The notes beneath the pieces are model-generated. The model did no database searches. It saw only the letters and a list, made by a program, of their open reading frames with translations, and was not told the origin of the DNA. 9,796 nucleotides of DNA from NCBI RefSeq assembly GCF_000955955.1, contig NZ_JYJG01000546.1, positions 1 through 9,796 on the forward strand, read 5' to 3'. The DNA comes from Lentzea aerocolonigenes. Lineage in GTDB: Bacteria > Actinomycetota > Actinomycetes > Mycobacteriales > Pseudonocardiaceae. Below are positions 1-7,197 of this stretch, piece after piece. Made by a program: the position numbers and the translations under genes. How positions within the stretch are numbered: position 1 is the stretch's first letter; each line of letters begins with the position of its first letter.

Positions 1-31
1 TCCGTGGCTGCGGACCCTTGGAATCAACCGT

Positions 32-487
32 CTAGTCGTCCGCCTTCTCGTGCACGACCTGCATGAAGCCGCCGAGCTGGGCGAGCTGCTCCGGCGTGAA
101 CAGGTCGATCAAGTACGCGCGGACCGTCTCGACGTGGCCGGGCGCGGCGGAGTCGAGCAGGGCCCTGCCCGCGTCGGTGAGCACGGCGAGGATGCCGCGC
201 TCGTCGGACTCGTGCGGTTCGCGCCGCACGAGTCCCGACTTCTCCAGCTTGCCGATCTGGTAGGTCAGCGAGCTCTTCGACACCACGACGCGGCGTGCGA
301 GCTCGGTCATGCGCAGGCGGTTGCCCGGCTGTTCGGACAGCACGACCAGCACGTTGTACTGCGCGTGCGAGAGGCCCGCATCGCGCTGCAACTGCTGTTC
401 GATCTGCCTCTCGAGGAGGTGGTACGCCTGGACGAAGTGGTGCCAGGCGCTGCCCTCCTCCTCGGAGAGCCACCGCGCGTTACCCAT
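32..487 (-). CDS. MarR-family winged-helix transcriptional regulator
   Basis: This is a 151-residue protein, the usual MarR length. An N-terminal dimerisation helix (about 10-38) is followed by a winged helix-turn-helix. The recognition-helix region is about 60-83 (TELARRVVVSKSSLTYQI, then KLEKSGLV), and the wing carries the typical D-x-R at D95/R97 ahead of the LTDAG segment (103-107). MarR proteins are dimeric cytoplasmic repressors or activators, usually released by small phenolic or lipophilic ligands; the ligand here is unknown. The ATG at 487 lies 11 bases after the fucosidase stop and has no clear Shine-Dalgarno, so translation is probably coupled to the upstream gene. The open frame continues far upstream inside the fucosidase gene, but that part does not resemble MarR. 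It may control the fucosidase or permease upstream; this is inferred from position only. Family call is firm, target is not. Confidence 0.92.
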   Translation of the reverse strand: MGNARWLSEEEGSAWHHFVQAYHLLERQIEQQLQRDAGLSHAQYNVLVVLSEQPGNRLRMTELARRVVVSKSSLTYQIGKLEKSGLVRREPHESDERGILAVLTDAGRALLDSAAPGHVETVRAYLIDLFTPEQLAQLGGFMQVVHEKADD

Positions 488-498
488 GGTTGGGCAGA

Positions 499-2241
499 TT
501 AGTTGGTGTAGAGCTGCGAGACCGGGACAACCTGCTGGTTTTGGTTCGGGGAAGTCCACAGGAGCTTGAGGTGGGCCTCGCCGGTCTGCTCCGCGTAGTC
601 GACCTTGATGGAGTACTTCCTCCCGGCCTGCAAGGCGATCGTGCCCTTGTCGATGCGGGCCTGGTGAGGCGCGGAGGCGTCGATCACGAGCTTGCCGTCG
701 ATCCACACCTTCGCGATCTCGTCGGACACCGCGAGGAACGTGTAGGTGTCGCTGAACCTCGGCTGCACGAACCCGGTCCAGCGCGCGGAGAAGTTGTCGC
801 CGCCGTCGAAGCGCCAGGCGAAGTTCAACGACTTGTCGGTGCCCGTGGTGGGCGTGCCGGTCCAGTTGTTCGACGGGAAGTACTGGGCGCGCAGGCCGTT
901 CCCGGTGCCGACGGGGGCTGCTTGCTCGCCGCGGACAGTCAGCTCGATCACCGTGGCGACGTCGTTCGTCTTGGCCCCATTGGGTTTCACGTCGTAACCG
1001 TCGCCCGCCTTCGTGACGGTGACGGACTGCGGGCTGCCGAGAACGCGTGCGGAGACCACGTCGAACTGTTCGAGAACCTTGAGGTGCAAGGAGTTCGACC
1101 AGTCGTAGACGGACAGGTACAACTTGTCCCCCTTGCGCGACACCGCACCCCAGGACGGGTCCTCGACCCACTGGGCGGCCTGAGCGCCGTAGACCGCGTC
1201 ACCGTGCTGCACGAGCCAGGAACCTATGGCGCGCAAGCGGTCCGACTCGGGTGCGGGGATGCGGCCGAGCTTGTCCGGGCCGACGTTGAGCAGGTAGTTG
1301 CCGCTGCGCGAGGCGATGTCGACGAGGTTGCGGGTCAACGTCGTGGCGCTCTTGAAGTTCTTGTCCCACTTGGCGAATCCCCACTTCGACGGGATCGTCA
1401 TGCAGGACTCCCAGAGCTGGCCGTCGATCGGCGCGGAGGGGAAGGTCTGCTCCGGGGTGCCGAAGTCGCCGTCGACGACACGGCGTTCCTTGACTCCCGG
1501 CGCGCGCTTGGAGATCCGGTTGTTGATCAGCAGGTCCGGATCCTTGGCCTTGAGGAACGTCTCCAGATCCGCGCCGTCCTGCTTGGTCCACGGGTTCGGC
1601 GGGTTGTCCGTGTCCCAGTCGCCGTCGAACCACAGCAGCGCCGGGTCGTAGTTGTCGATCAGTTCAACCAGCTGGGCGCGCATGCGGGCCTTGTAGCGCG
1701 CGAAGTTCTGCGACGACCGCGCGTCCGGGTCGTGCCAGTCCCAGGTCGAGTAGTAGAGACCGAACTTGATGCCCTGGCGGTCGGCCTCGGCCTTGAGCTC
1801 GGCGAGGATGTCGCGCTTCTTGTCGAACGCCGAGTGGTCGCGCAGGTTCCACTTGTTGACCTTCGTGGGCCACATCGCGTAGCCGTCGTGATGCTTCGAC
1901 GTGATGACGATGTACTTCTGCCCCGCCGCTTTCGCCGTGTCGACGACGGCCTTCGCGGAGAACTGGGCCGGGTTGAAGGACTTCACCAGCCGCTCGTAGT
2001 CGGCGGTCGGGACCTTGCACTTGTTCATGATCCACTCGGCGTCCTGGCAGACGGATCCATCGGACCTCTTGTACTCGCCTTCCAACTGCGAGTAGCCGCC
2101 GAAGTGGATGAACATGCCGAAGCGGGCGTCCTGGAACCACTGCGTGCGGGGCGACGTGAACGGGTCGTCCACCGCGTGATTCGGGCCGGGACCAGCCAAA
2201 GGCAGCACCGCCAGCAGCGCTGCGACCAGCGCGTGGAGCAT
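499..2241 (-). CDS. Secreted GH29 alpha-L-fucosidase with C-terminal PA14 domain
   Basis: This 580-residue protein hydrolyses alpha-L-fucosyl residues from glycans outside the cell. A hydrophobic N-terminus (1-23) is a probable Sec signal, although its n-region lacks Lys or Arg. The GH29 barrel follows: RFGMFIHFGGYS (40-51), SKHHDGY (115-121) and LLWFDGDW (202-209). D206 is the predicted nucleophile by the family WFDG motif; the acid/base is not assigned. Residues about 449-579 form a PA14-type beta domain (GLRAQYF, then WIDGKLVID, then LLW near the end), probably for carbohydrate binding. The ATG at 2241 is the only sensible start: an in-frame stop lies 21 bases upstream, and GGAGGAGGAG sits 4 bases before it. 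That ribosome site and the ATG lie inside a long inverted repeat (separate entry). The gene follows the permease and precedes MarR. Its natural substrate is unknown. Confidence 0.94.
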   Translation of the reverse strand: MLHALVAALLAVLPLAGPGPNHAVDDPFTSPRTQWFQDARFGMFIHFGGYSQLEGEYKRSDGSVCQDAEWIMNKCKVPTADYERLVKSFNPAQFSAKAVVDTAKAAGQKYIVITSKHHDGYAMWPTKVNKWNLRDHSAFDKKRDILAELKAEADRQGIKFGLYYSTWDWHDPDARSSQNFARYKARMRAQLVELIDNYDPALLWFDGDWDTDNPPNPWTKQDGADLETFLKAKDPDLLINNRISKRAPGVKERRVVDGDFGTPEQTFPSAPIDGQLWESCMTIPSKWGFAKWDKNFKSATTLTRNLVDIASRSGNYLLNVGPDKLGRIPAPESDRLRAIGSWLVQHGDAVYGAQAAQWVEDPSWGAVSRKGDKLYLSVYDWSNSLHLKVLEQFDVVSARVLGSPQSVTVTKAGDGYDVKPNGAKTNDVATVIELTVRGEQAAPVGTGNGLRAQYFPSNNWTGTPTTGTDKSLNFAWRFDGGDNFSARWTGFVQPRFSDTYTFLAVSDEIAKVWIDGKLVIDASAPHQARIDKGTIALQAGRKYSIKVDYAEQTGEAHLKLLWTSPNQNQQVVPVSQLYTN

Positions 2242-2300
2242 CGGACTCCTCCTCCAAGCTCATGGCGGCACCATGAGCTTGGAGGAAGAGAGATCCGATG
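2239..2300 (-). promoter_or_regulatory. Long inverted repeat enclosing the fucosidase RBS and start codon
   Basis: The arms are 2239-2265 and 2271-2300 with a 5-base loop (2266-2270). The inner 16 base pairs (2250-2265 with 2271-2286) are perfect. Position 2249/2287 is a C/A mismatch in the plus sense but a G-U pair in minus-strand RNA. Three more pairs follow (2246-2248 with 2288-2290), then a 3-base bulge (2291-2293), then seven pairs (2239-2245 with 2294-2300). The 3' arm in minus-strand RNA contains GGAGGAGGAG and the fucosidase ATG; the 5' arm supplies a pyrimidine-rich anti-ribosome-site strand. The repeat fills almost the whole gap from the permease stop. There is no T-tract on either side. 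It could block fucosidase translation on read-through mRNA, end or stabilise the permease transcript, or be a DNA operator. Confidence 0.8.
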
Positions 2301-2301
2301 T

Positions 2302-3837
2302 CTAGACCCCTGGTTCTTCGCCGTGCTTGATGACCGGTTCCGACTGGACCGGCGCGGAGCCCCTCTTGGCGAGCACCGAGTTGCGGCGGCTGTAAGCGAA
2401 GTAGACGACGACACCGATCGCCATCCAGATGATGAACCGGACCCAGGTGAGCGCGGTCAGGTTCAGCATCAGCCACAGGCAGGCGAGGATCGCGAGGATC
2501 GGCACCAGCGGCACGAGCGGAACGCGGAACCCGCGGTCCAGGTCAGGCCGCGTCTTGCGCAGCACCAGCACACCCGCCGAGACCAGGATGAACGCGAACA
2601 GCGTGCCGACGTTCACCATCTCTTCGAGCTTGCCGGCCGGGAAGAAGCCGGCCGCGATCGAGACCAGCACACCGATGATGATCGTGATCCGCGTCGGCGT
2701 GCCGTGGCTGCCGGTCTTCGCCAGCTTGCGCGGCAGCAGACCGTCACGCGACATCGCGAACAGCACCCGGCTCTGGCCGAGCATGAGCACCATGACGACC
2801 GTGGTGAGACCGGCGAGCGCGCCGACCGAGATCACCGTCGCCGCCCAGTCGACCCCGTTGTCCGAGAACGCACTGGCGAGCGTCGCGCGCGTGCCGTCCG
2901 GCTGCGTCGCGAGCTTCGTGTACGGCACCATGCCGGTGATCACCAGCGTCACGGCGACGTACAGCACGGTGACGATCGCCAGCGACCCGAGGATGCCCCG
3001 CGGCACGGCCTTCTGCGGGTTCTTGGTCTCCTCCGCCGTGGTCGCCACGACGTCGAAGCCGATGAACGCGAAGAAGACGATCGACGCCGCCGCCAGCATG
3101 CCGAGCACGCCGTACGTGCTGCCCGAGTAGCCGGTGATCAGCGAGAACAGCGACTGCTCGATGCCGGTGTGCGCGGCCGGACCGCCTTCAGCGGCCGGCG
3201 GGATGAACGGCTGGTAGTTCTCGGCCTTGATGTAGCCGATGCCGAGCACGATCACCAGCAGCACCACCGCGACCTTGATCGCCGTGATGACCGCGCTGAC
3301 CCGCGAGCTCAGCTTCGTGCCCACGACCAGCAGGACCGTCAGCACCGCGACGAGCAGCACCGCGCCCCAGTCGAACTTGAAGCCGTCACCGACCTCGGTC
3401 TTCACGTCGATGCCCATGAGCCCGAGCGTCGTCTGCAGGTACGCGGACCAGCCCTTGGCCACCGCAGCCGACCCGACCGCGAACTCCAGCACCAGGTCCC
3501 AGCCGATGATCCAGGCCGCGAACTCGCCGAACGTCGCGTAGGAGAACGTGTACGCGGAGCCCGCCACTGGCACCGTGGACGCGAACTCGGCGTAGCAGAG
3601 CGCGGCGAGCGCACACGCGATCGCCGCCAGCACGAAGCTCAGTGAGACCGACGGGCCCGCGATGTTGCCCGCGGCGCTCGCGGTGAGGGTGAAGATGCCG
3701 GCACCGATGACGACCGCGACGCCGAAGACCGTGAGGTCCCACGCGCTCAGGTCCTTGCGGAGCTTGGTGTCCGGCTCGTCGGTGTCAGCGATCGACTGCT
3801 CGATGGACTTGGTGCGCCACAACCCGTTCCCCGGCAC
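2302..3837 (-). CDS. APC-superfamily amino acid permease (cationic amino acid transporter-like)
   Basis: This is a 511-residue polytopic membrane protein with about 12 hydrophobic segments. The N-terminal cytoplasmic stretch (W7RTKSIEQSIADT, then LRKDLSAWDLTVFG) and the TM1 loop GAGIF (45-49) are typical of YfnA/CAT-like APC permeases. FFAFIGFD (255-262) followed by AEETKNPQKAVPRGI matches the TM6 to TM7 region of the same group. It should import amino acids by proton-coupled or facilitated transport at the cytoplasmic membrane; substrate cannot be read from sequence. The start is GTG at 3837, with AAGGAGG 8 bases upstream. An ATG at 3844 is out of frame and only one base from that site. The gene is 89 bases after the CDF stop, enough for its own promoter, and its stop abuts the inverted repeat before the fucosidase. 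Confidence 0.92.
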   Translation of the reverse strand: MPGNGLWRTKSIEQSIADTDEPDTKLRKDLSAWDLTVFGVAVVIGAGIFTLTASAAGNIAGPSVSLSFVLAAIACALAALCYAEFASTVPVAGSAYTFSYATFGEFAAWIIGWDLVLEFAVGSAAVAKGWSAYLQTTLGLMGIDVKTEVGDGFKFDWGAVLLVAVLTVLLVVGTKLSSRVSAVITAIKVAVVLLVIVLGIGYIKAENYQPFIPPAAEGGPAAHTGIEQSLFSLITGYSGSTYGVLGMLAAASIVFFAFIGFDVVATTAEETKNPQKAVPRGILGSLAIVTVLYVAVTLVITGMVPYTKLATQPDGTRATLASAFSDNGVDWAATVISVGALAGLTTVVMVLMLGQSRVLFAMSRDGLLPRKLAKTGSHGTPTRITIIIGVLVSIAAGFFPAGKLEEMVNVGTLFAFILVSAGVLVLRKTRPDLDRGFRVPLVPLVPILAILACLWLMLNLTALTWVRFIIWMAIGVVVYFAYSRRNSVLAKRGSAPVQSEPVIKHGEEPGV

Positions 3838-3845
3838 GGTGCATA

Positions 3846-3852
3846 CCTCCTT
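3846..3852 (-). promoter_or_regulatory. Shine-Dalgarno AAGGAGG deciding the permease GTG start
   Basis: The minus strand reads AAGGAGG, then 8 bases, then the GTG at 3837. A competing ATG at 3844-3842 is only one base away and out of frame, so this site supports the GTG. Confidence 0.75.
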
Positions 3853-3926
3853 GATGGACCTGTTCGGCCCACCCTAGAGGTATCCAGCATGTGGAACTCC
3901 TACAACTTCCTTTCGGGGGAATCCCC

Positions 3927-4850
3927 TCAGGAGCTGGTGACCGTCGACCGGTCGAGGTCGGGCTCCAGGTAGATGAGGCGGGCGTGCGGGACCCTGTTGC
4001 GCACGCGCTGCTCGGCGTCGTTGATCGCCTGGGCCACCTCGTCCAGGGGGAGTCGCGGTTCCAGAGCGATCTTGGCGGCGACGAGCAGTTCCTCCGGGCC
4101 GATGTACTGCGTCTTGATGTGGATGACGCGCTGCACCTTCCCGGCCGCGAGCTCCTCGCAGATGATGTCGAGGTCGGCGTCCGAGGCGCCCTCGCCGATC
4201 AGCAGCGACTTCATCTCGATGATCAGGATGACCGCGATGATGCCCAGCAGCACGCCGATGGCGATGGTGCCGAGCGCGTCGAACACCGGGTCGCCGGTCA
4301 GCGTCGTGAGGCCGACACCCAGCAGGGCCAGCACCAGACCGAGCAGGGCGCCGGCGTCCTCCAGCAGCACCACCGGCAGCTCAGGCGTGCGGGACTGGCG
4401 GATGAAGCCCCACCAGCTGACGTCGCCCTTGATCTTCTTCGACTCGCTGATGGCGGTGACGAAGCTGTAGGTCTCGAGGCCGATCGCCACGACGAGGATC
4501 AGCACCGCGACGAGCGGGCTGTCCAGCGCCGCCGGTTCGTGCAGCTTGTGGATGCCCTCGTAGAGCGCGAAGACCGAGCCGAGGCTGAACAGCATCAGGG
4601 CGACCACGAACGACCAGAAGTACCGGTCCCGGCCGTAGCCGAACGGGTGCAGCCTGGTGGCCTCGCGCTGGGCCGTCTTCTGGCCGAGCAGCAGCAGGCC
4701 CTGGTTGGAGGTGTCCGCGACCGAGTGCACCGCCTCGGCGAGCATCGATGACGACCCGGTGATCGCGAAGCCGATGAACTTGGCCACCGCGATACCCGCG
4801 TTCGCCGCCAACGCCGCGATGATGGCCTTGGTCCCGCCCCCTGCTGACAC
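3927..4850 (-). CDS. Cation diffusion facilitator (ZnT9-like CDF efflux transporter)
   Basis: This 307-residue protein has the CDF layout: six hydrophobic segments and a cytoplasmic C-terminal domain (about 214-307). TM2 carries the metal-site motif H42-x3-D46 in AEAVHSVADT. The loop after TM2 is LHPFGYGRDRYFW (67-79), a hallmark of the group. In TM5, the usual His of HxxxD is absent and the segment reads LLEDAGALLG (162-171), as I recall for ZnT9-like members. The family exports Zn2+ or related divalent metals against protons; the metal is not determinable here. The start is GTG at 4850, with GAGGAG 6 bases upstream. It lies 44 bases after manA, with a repeat cluster in that gap, so it may be read through from the mannose operon or have its own control. 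Confidence 0.92.
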   Translation of the reverse strand: MSAGGGTKAIIAALAANAGIAVAKFIGFAITGSSSMLAEAVHSVADTSNQGLLLLGQKTAQREATRLHPFGYGRDRYFWSFVVALMLFSLGSVFALYEGIHKLHEPAALDSPLVAVLILVVAIGLETYSFVTAISESKKIKGDVSWWGFIRQSRTPELPVVLLEDAGALLGLVLALLGVGLTTLTGDPVFDALGTIAIGVLLGIIAVILIIEMKSLLIGEGASDADLDIICEELAAGKVQRVIHIKTQYIGPEELLVAAKIALEPRLPLDEVAQAINDAEQRVRNRVPHARLIYLEPDLDRSTVTSS

Positions 4851-4864
4851 GCCTGTCTCCTCGC

Positions 4865-4894
4865 TGAACCGTCCGGTTTGTCCGGTCGTGAACC
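4865..4894. repeat. Nested short repeats between manA and the CDF gene (candidate operator)
   Basis: In 30 bases, two copies of TGAACC (4865-4870 and 4889-4894) flank two copies of GTCCGGT (4871-4877 and 4880-4886). The first half also forms a near-palindrome, AACCG-TC-CGGTT (4867-4878). The cluster lies just upstream of the CDF ribosome site, where a metal-responsive regulator could bind. That function is inference only. Confidence 0.4.
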
Positions 4895-6109
4895 TTAGTC
4901 GTTCCCGGCCGTGGCGCGGAAAAGTTGAGCGGATTCAACACCATCCGGCCGGACGATCACGGCAGGGTCCGACGCGGGCAGCCACACGGACTCGCCACGC
5001 GCCAGGCGAACCTCGTCGCCGCGAGCGTTCGTCAGCACCGCGGCACCGGACGTGCAGATGAGGATCTGCGGGCCCTCGTGGTTGATCCGCGCCTCGCCGG
5101 TGAGGTCCAGCCGCGACAGCTCGAACTCCGGCGCCGGCGTGCGGTACACGCGGACACCCGGCGCGACTTCCTCACCGGTCGACACCGGCATGTCGCCGCA
5201 CGTGAAGTCCAGCACGCGCAACAGCTCCGGCACGTCGACGTGCTTCGGCGTGAGGCCGCAGCGCAGGACGTTGTCCGAGTTCGCCAGGATCTCGATGCCG
5301 GTGCCGCGCAGGTACGCGTGCAGGTTGCCGGCGGGCAGGTGAATGGCCTCGCCGGGCTGCAGCACGATGCGGTTCAGCAGCAACGCCGCCAAAACGCCCG
5401 CGTCGCCGGGGTAGGACTCGCCGAGCTCCAGGACCGTGCGGCATTCCAGGTCGAACTCGCCGTGCTCCTTGACGTGCAGCACGCACGCGTCGAGAACCTG
5501 CGGGAGCAACGACGACAGCGAGGTCTGCGGCAGCGTGATCAGCATCGTGAACAACGCGCGCAGGCCGGACGAGTCCGGCTGCGCGACCAGCATCTCGGTG
5601 TACGGCGAGAGCGCGGGCGCGTCCAGGGTGCGCAGCAACTTGACGGTCCGCGACGGCTCGCGGAAACCCGCCAGCGCGTGGAACTCGGTCAACGCGCAGA
5701 TCAGTTCGGGCTTGGCGGCCGGGTCCTTGTAGTTGCGGACCGCGGCGTCGCGCGGCACAAGGGCGCGTTCCTCGGCGGCGAAACCCTCCGCCGCCTGGGC
5801 TGCGGACGGATGTGCCTGCAGGCTCAAGGCTTCCTCGGCGGCGAGCACCTTGAGCAGGAACGGAAGCCTGCTGCCCCACCGCTCGGAAACGCGCGTGCCC
5901 AGCTGGCCGTCGGGGTCTGCCGACAGCAGCTCGAGCAACGAGCGCTCCACGCCGTCCGCGCCGGTCACGCGGGACGGGTCGCCGGGATGGGCGCCCATCC
6001 ACAGCTCTGCCTCGGGATGGGGTGCGGGCACCTCCTTCCCGAGCAGCTCGGCGATGGCCGTGCGCGAGCCCCACGCGTACGGCCTTACCGCGTTGTGCAG
6101 CAGGTCCAC
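4895..6109 (-). CDS. manA: Mannose-6-phosphate isomerase, class I (type I PMI)
   Basis: This 404-residue cytoplasmic zinc enzyme interconverts fructose-6-phosphate and mannose-6-phosphate, feeding GDP-mannose synthesis. The N-terminus LLHNAVRPYAWGSR (3-16) is typical. LSLQAHP (95-101) gives predicted zinc ligands Q98 and H100. YKDPAAKPEL (127-136) gives E135. The PMI signature LHAYLRGTGIEILANSDN (263-280), then VLRCGLTPKHVD, gives H264. All four expected ligands are present, so it should be active. The start is GTG at 6109, with GGGAG 11 bases upstream; this start gives the family-like N-terminus MDLLHNAV. The frame is open to 6391, but that extension reads as low-quality sequence inside the neighbouring gene. 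It is the last of four tightly packed mannose-locus genes, 19 bases after the isomerase-like gene. Confidence 0.96.
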   Translation of the reverse strand: MDLLHNAVRPYAWGSRTAIAELLGKEVPAPHPEAELWMGAHPGDPSRVTGADGVERSLLELLSADPDGQLGTRVSERWGSRLPFLLKVLAAEEALSLQAHPSAAQAAEGFAAEERALVPRDAAVRNYKDPAAKPELICALTEFHALAGFREPSRTVKLLRTLDAPALSPYTEMLVAQPDSSGLRALFTMLITLPQTSLSSLLPQVLDACVLHVKEHGEFDLECRTVLELGESYPGDAGVLAALLLNRIVLQPGEAIHLPAGNLHAYLRGTGIEILANSDNVLRCGLTPKHVDVPELLRVLDFTCGDMPVSTGEEVAPGVRVYRTPAPEFELSRLDLTGEARINHEGPQILICTSGAAVLTNARGDEVRLARGESVWLPASDPAVIVRPDGVESAQLFRATAGND

Positions 6110-6128
6110 TTCTAAGTCAGCTCCCAAA

Positions 6129-7193
6129 TCAGTACGGGTTGCCACCGAGAGTTCCGGCGGCGAGCCCGAGGTACAGCGCGGCCAGTTCGAAGCGGAGCGC
6201 GAGCAGCGCGGCGCTGACCGCGTCGCCTCCCGCCACTTCGACGGCCGGTTCCAGGACGTCGGCTCCCGGCAGAGCGTCCTCGGCGGCGTGCCGCACAGCA
6301 TCGGCCACCGGGCCCTGGCGCACGGCCAGCAACAGCACGCGCACGAGCCCGCTGCCCGGCTCGTCGTCCGGGTCGGCGAAGAGATCTGCACCGGAAGTCC
6401 CCTGCACCGCGCGGCGGTGCAGCACCGGGCGGGTCAGTGCCTGCGGATACCCGGCGACGTCGCAGGCTACCCCGGCGAACGCGGCGAGCACGCCGGCCCC
6501 GTGGCCGCCCACCGACGTGGCGACCTCGTCGAGGCCCCACAGCAGCGGCGTGCGGTCGGCGACGCGCAACGCCAGCGACTTCGCCGGGTTCACGAACGAC
6601 TCGTGCATCGGGTGGTCGCGCTCGGCCTCGCGGTCGAGCTCGTCCGCGACCAGCCCCACGTCGACCTTCAAGAGCCCGAGCGAGTTCAGCACCACGAGCC
6701 ACGCGGCGAGCGCGCGGTGGAAGCTGAAGCCGGGCGGTACGTCGACGCGCGGGGACAGCAGTACGGCCTGGCCCGCGGCGGCGGCAGCGACCGGACCGGA
6801 GTCCGGCGCCGTCAGCAGAGTCCGCGCGCCACGGCGGGAAGCGCGGTCGATCGACTCGGCCAGCACCCGGTCACCGGGGTCCTCGGTGTGCGCGAGCACC
6901 ACGTCGAGAGCGCCCACCCACGGCGGCACCTCGTCGGCGACCACGACCGGAACCGAGCAGCCGGGGCCGAGCAACGCCATGACGACGCCTGCCACCGTGA
7001 CCGCGTGGCCGGGTCTGGTGACCAGCACGACCGCGCGCGGACGTTCGGAGAAGATCCGCTCCACCCCCGCCTCGGCCGCGGCCTCGGCGGTGGAACGGAC
7101 CTGTGCCCCAGCTCGCGCGGCGGCCCGCAGCCAGCCACCGGTGTCGGCGTCGGCGAGGCGGCTCGGGTCGTCGAGCAGCGTGTCGTCGAGCAC
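6129..7193 (-). CDS. Degenerate phosphoglucose/phosphomannose isomerase-like protein (TobH/SIS-like)
   Basis: This 354-residue protein resembles the actinobacterial TobH-type family, which is related to bifunctional PGI/PMI (SIS domains plus PF10432-like C-terminus). MLDDTLLDDP at the N-terminus and NPAKSLA (202-208) are family-like. Typical active-site features are missing. The GMGGSxxGG glycine loop is replaced by TRPGHAVTVAG (59-69), the SxSGNTEET phosphate loop by AHTEDPGDR (101-109), and the region that should hold the catalytic Glu and His reads VGGHGAGVLAAFAG from 228. It therefore probably does not isomerise sugars; a binding or regulatory role in mannose metabolism is inference. The GTG start at 7193 lies 4 bases after the Trm112 stop with no strong ribosome site, suggesting translational coupling. 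From memory the M. tuberculosis counterpart is Rv3256c, also beside manA and manB. Confidence 0.85.
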   Translation of the reverse strand: MLDDTLLDDPSRLADADTGGWLRAAARAGAQVRSTAEAAAEAGVERIFSERPRAVVLVTRPGHAVTVAGVVMALLGPGCSVPVVVADEVPPWVGALDVVLAHTEDPGDRVLAESIDRASRRGARTLLTAPDSGPVAAAAAGQAVLLSPRVDVPPGFSFHRALAAWLVVLNSLGLLKVDVGLVADELDREAERDHPMHESFVNPAKSLALRVADRTPLLWGLDEVATSVGGHGAGVLAAFAGVACDVAGYPQALTRPVLHRRAVQGTSGADLFADPDDEPGSGLVRVLLLAVRQGPVADAVRHAAEDALPGADVLEPAVEVAGGDAVSAALLALRFELAALYLGLAAGTLGGNPY

Positions 7194-7197
7194 CGGA

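Noticed and set aside
1..31. Terminator or neighbour gene downstream of MarR
   Set aside because: Only 31 bases are available; they show no stable hairpin or T-tract.
488..1171. N-terminal extension of MarR to 379 residues
   Set aside because: The extra part overlaps the fucosidase gene in another frame, reads as Arg-rich nonsense, and would more than double the normal MarR length.
1664..2264. Alternative frame starting at the ATG inside the 3' arm of the 2239-2300 hairpin
   Set aside because: It runs out of frame through the fucosidase and has no recognisable product; it is a shadow, although the AUG could act as a decoy start.
295..3645. 1116-residue plus-strand open frame
   Set aside because: It is the antisense shadow of the MarR, fucosidase and permease genes. 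Its product is Arg/Asp/His-rich with no domain, as expected from high-GC codon bias.
3916..3926. GGGG-AAT-CCCC as a CDF terminator
   Set aside because: Four-base arms with a 3-base loop are too weak, and no T-tract follows on the minus strand.
6110..6391. N-terminal extension of ManA
   Set aside because: It overlaps the isomerase-like gene. The family N-terminus begins at the GTG at 6109.
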